The notes under the pieces are model-generated. The model saw only the letters and a program-made list of their open reading frames with translations, was not told where the DNA came from and did not search any database. This document shows, piece by piece, positions 62,890 to 64,000 of a DNA stretch of 64,000 nt. The first letter of the stretch is position 1, and each line of letters opens with the position of its first letter. The translations under genes were made by a program, and so were the position numbers. The DNA comes from Alkalimonas amylolytica (GTDB lineage: Bacteria; Pseudomonadota; Gammaproteobacteria; Enterobacterales; Alteromonadaceae), in the NCBI RefSeq assembly GCF_900107845.1, contig NZ_FNRM01000003.1, positions 248,001-312,000 on the forward strand, read 5' to 3'.

Positions 62890-63867
62890 ATGGGACTGCT
62901 AGTAGACGGACAATGGCAGGATCGTTGGTACGATACCAAGAAATCATCCGGCCGGTTTCAACGCCAGGATGCCAGCTTTCGCAATAGCGTAGAACCTTCT
63001 AAGCAAGCGGATGCCAGCCGCTATCATCTTTACGTGTCGCTGGCCTGCCCCTGGGCTCACCGGGCCTTGATTTTGCGCCAACTCAAAGAATTACAGTCAC
63101 TTATTGATGTAACGGTTGTCTCGCCAATCATGCTGGAACACGGCTGGGAATTTGGCGGCGACGAGGGGGAGTTGGATCCACTCTATGCAGCGGACTATTT
63201 GCATCAGCTGTATACCAAAGCGAAATCAGACTACACAGGCCGCGTTACTGTGCCTGTGCTATGGGATAAACAAGCGCAACAGCTGGTAAATAATGAGTCT
63301 GCCGATATTGTGCGCATGTTTAACCGGGCTTTTAATCAGCAAACCGGCAACCGACTGGATTTCTATCCAGCAAAACTGCAAACAGCCATTGATGCCGTCA
63401 ATGACTGGGTGTATCGGGATATTAATAATGGCGTCTACAAAGCCGGCTTTGCAACCAGCCAGGACGCTTATCAGGAAGCATTCGATGCTTTGTTTGCAGC
63501 ATTGAGTAGGGCCGAACACCTGTTGCAGGAGCAACGATTTCTGACCGGGGATTATCTGACGGAAGCGGATTGGCGCCTGTTTACCACCCTGGTGCGCTTT
63601 GACGCTGTGTATGTTGGCCACTTCAAGTGCAATCATCGTCGCATTGCCGACTACCCTGCGCTTAGCAACTATCTGCGTTCTTTGTATCAGTTACCAGGCA
63701 TCGCCGAGACGGTCGATTTGTCGCATATTAAACGTCATTATTACATCAGCCATCCGATGATTAACCCCACGCAGGTAGTGCCAATTGGACCTGAACTTGA
63801 TTTCAGTGCTCGCCATAACCGAGGTGACTGGACCTTGCAACAAGTGGTGCTGGAACATGAAGACTGA
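62890..63867 (+). CDS. Glutathionyl-hydroquinone reductase (Xi-class GST)
   Basis: A 325-residue Xi-class glutathione transferase that reduces glutathionyl-hydroquinones. GGGG precedes the ATG by 5 bases. The N-terminal domain contains the catalytic Cys in SLACPWAHRALILRQLKEL. VPVLWDKQAQQLVNNESADIVRMFN is the glutathione site, and the C-terminal helical domain has LTGDYLTEADWRLFTTLVRFDAVYVGHFKCN. The length and motifs match E. coli YqjG. Confidence 0.93.
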   Translation: MGLLVDGQWQDRWYDTKKSSGRFQRQDASFRNSVEPSKQADASRYHLYVSLACPWAHRALILRQLKELQSLIDVTVVSPIMLEHGWEFGGDEGELDPLYAADYLHQLYTKAKSDYTGRVTVPVLWDKQAQQLVNNESADIVRMFNRAFNQQTGNRLDFYPAKLQTAIDAVNDWVYRDINNGVYKAGFATSQDAYQEAFDALFAALSRAEHLLQEQRFLTGDYLTEADWRLFTTLVRFDAVYVGHFKCNHRRIADYPALSNYLRSLYQLPGIAETVDLSHIKRHYYISHPMINPTQVVPIGPELDFSARHNRGDWTLQQVVLEHED

Positions 63868-63875
63868 CGAAGGGG

Positions 63876-64000
63876 TCAGCTACTGCTAGTTTCCATTTTA
63901 CCGCTGCCGAGCCAATAGCCGTCCCGGAATTTTTCTTGCAAAAATCGCAATAACTCTGGTTCCGGAATGGCTTTGGCAAAATAAAAACCCTGGGCTAAAT
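63876..64000 (-). CDS. EAL-domain phosphodiesterase, C-terminal fragment
   Basis: Forty codons before a TGA at 63876-63878, continuing past the window edge. The sequence AQGFYFAKAIPEPELLRFLQ matches the end of EAL domains, where QGYxFxKPxP is conserved. EAL domains degrade c-di-GMP. It is convergent with the GST gene. The rest of the protein is not visible, so activity cannot be judged. Confidence 0.72.
   Translation of the reverse strand, partial: LAQGFYFAKAIPEPELLRFLQEKFRDGYWLGSGKMETSSS

Noticed and set aside
1-64000. Mobile elements, prophage genes or CRISPR arrays
   Set aside because: No transposase, integrase or phage gene and no regularly spaced repeats were seen; the paralogous flagellin and FlgO genes account for the repeated sequence.

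Overview
The window is a chromosomal segment of a gammaproteobacterium, probably in or near the Alteromonadales (Shewanella, Rheinheimera or Alkalimonas-like). This rests on the combination of a polar-flagellum gene order (cheV-cheR-flgBCDE / flgFGHIJKL / multiple flagellins / flaG-fliD-fliS), the H-ring genes flgO, flgP and flgT, RecBCD, MutH, and the block rppH-ptsP-TSUP-lgt-thyA. I see no insertion sequence, prophage or CRISPR array. The species itself is an inference and cannot be read from the sequence.

Layout. (1) 1-8.8 kb, minus strand: a surface-sugar locus, probably for flagellin glycosylation. It holds a sialic/legionaminic-acid synthase (cut by the window edge), a perosamine-synthase-like aminotransferase, GDP-mannose 4,6-dehydratase, two putative glycosyltransferases, a glycerol-3-phosphate cytidylyltransferase, and a very large Maf flagellin glycosyltransferase with a duplicated N-terminal domain. 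(2) 8.8-15.7 kb, minus: fliT-like, fliS, fliD, flaG and four flagellin genes. Three flagellins are alike and have sigma-28 promoters; one is divergent and has none that I can see. (3) 15.8-28.3 kb, minus: flgL back to flgB, then cheR and cheV, with sigma-54 promoters before flgB and flgF. (4) 28.4-31.8 kb: flgA, flgM, flgN on plus, then flgP (minus) and flgT (plus) divergent from paired sigma-54 sites. (5) 31.8-33.6 kb, plus: a porin-like gene and a small PstS-like protein behind a sigma-70 promoter and a predicted c-di-GMP-I riboswitch. (6) 33.7-43.2 kb, minus: recC-recB-recD. (7) 43.3-45.3 kb, minus: a class III CoA-transferase, a DEDDh exonuclease and tRNA-Arg(CCU). (8) 45.5-51.8 kb, plus: a suf iron-sulfur operon behind two adjacent IscR type-1-like sites. 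(9) 51.8-53.8 kb, minus: three tandem FlgO-domain proteins. (10) 53.9-59.3 kb, minus: thyA, lgt, TSUP transporter, ptsP, rppH. (11) 59.3-64 kb: mutH behind two consensus DnaA boxes, a periplasmic solute-binding lipoprotein, a fatty-acid hydroxylase, a TetR regulator, a glutathionyl-hydroquinone reductase and the end of an EAL-domain gene.

How it fits together: about half of the window builds, decorates and regulates one flagellum. Sigma-54 sites serve hook-basal-body and H-ring genes, and sigma-28 sites serve filament, cap and flgM genes. The riboswitch beside flgT ties an outer-membrane porin to c-di-GMP, the usual motility/biofilm signal. The suf operon appears tuned to Fe-S status through IscR. 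The most notable observations are the riboswitch-porin unit, the tandem IscR sites, the FlgO triplet away from flgP/flgT, the double-domain Maf with its CDP-glycerol gene, and the divergent flagellin beside a long hairpin.
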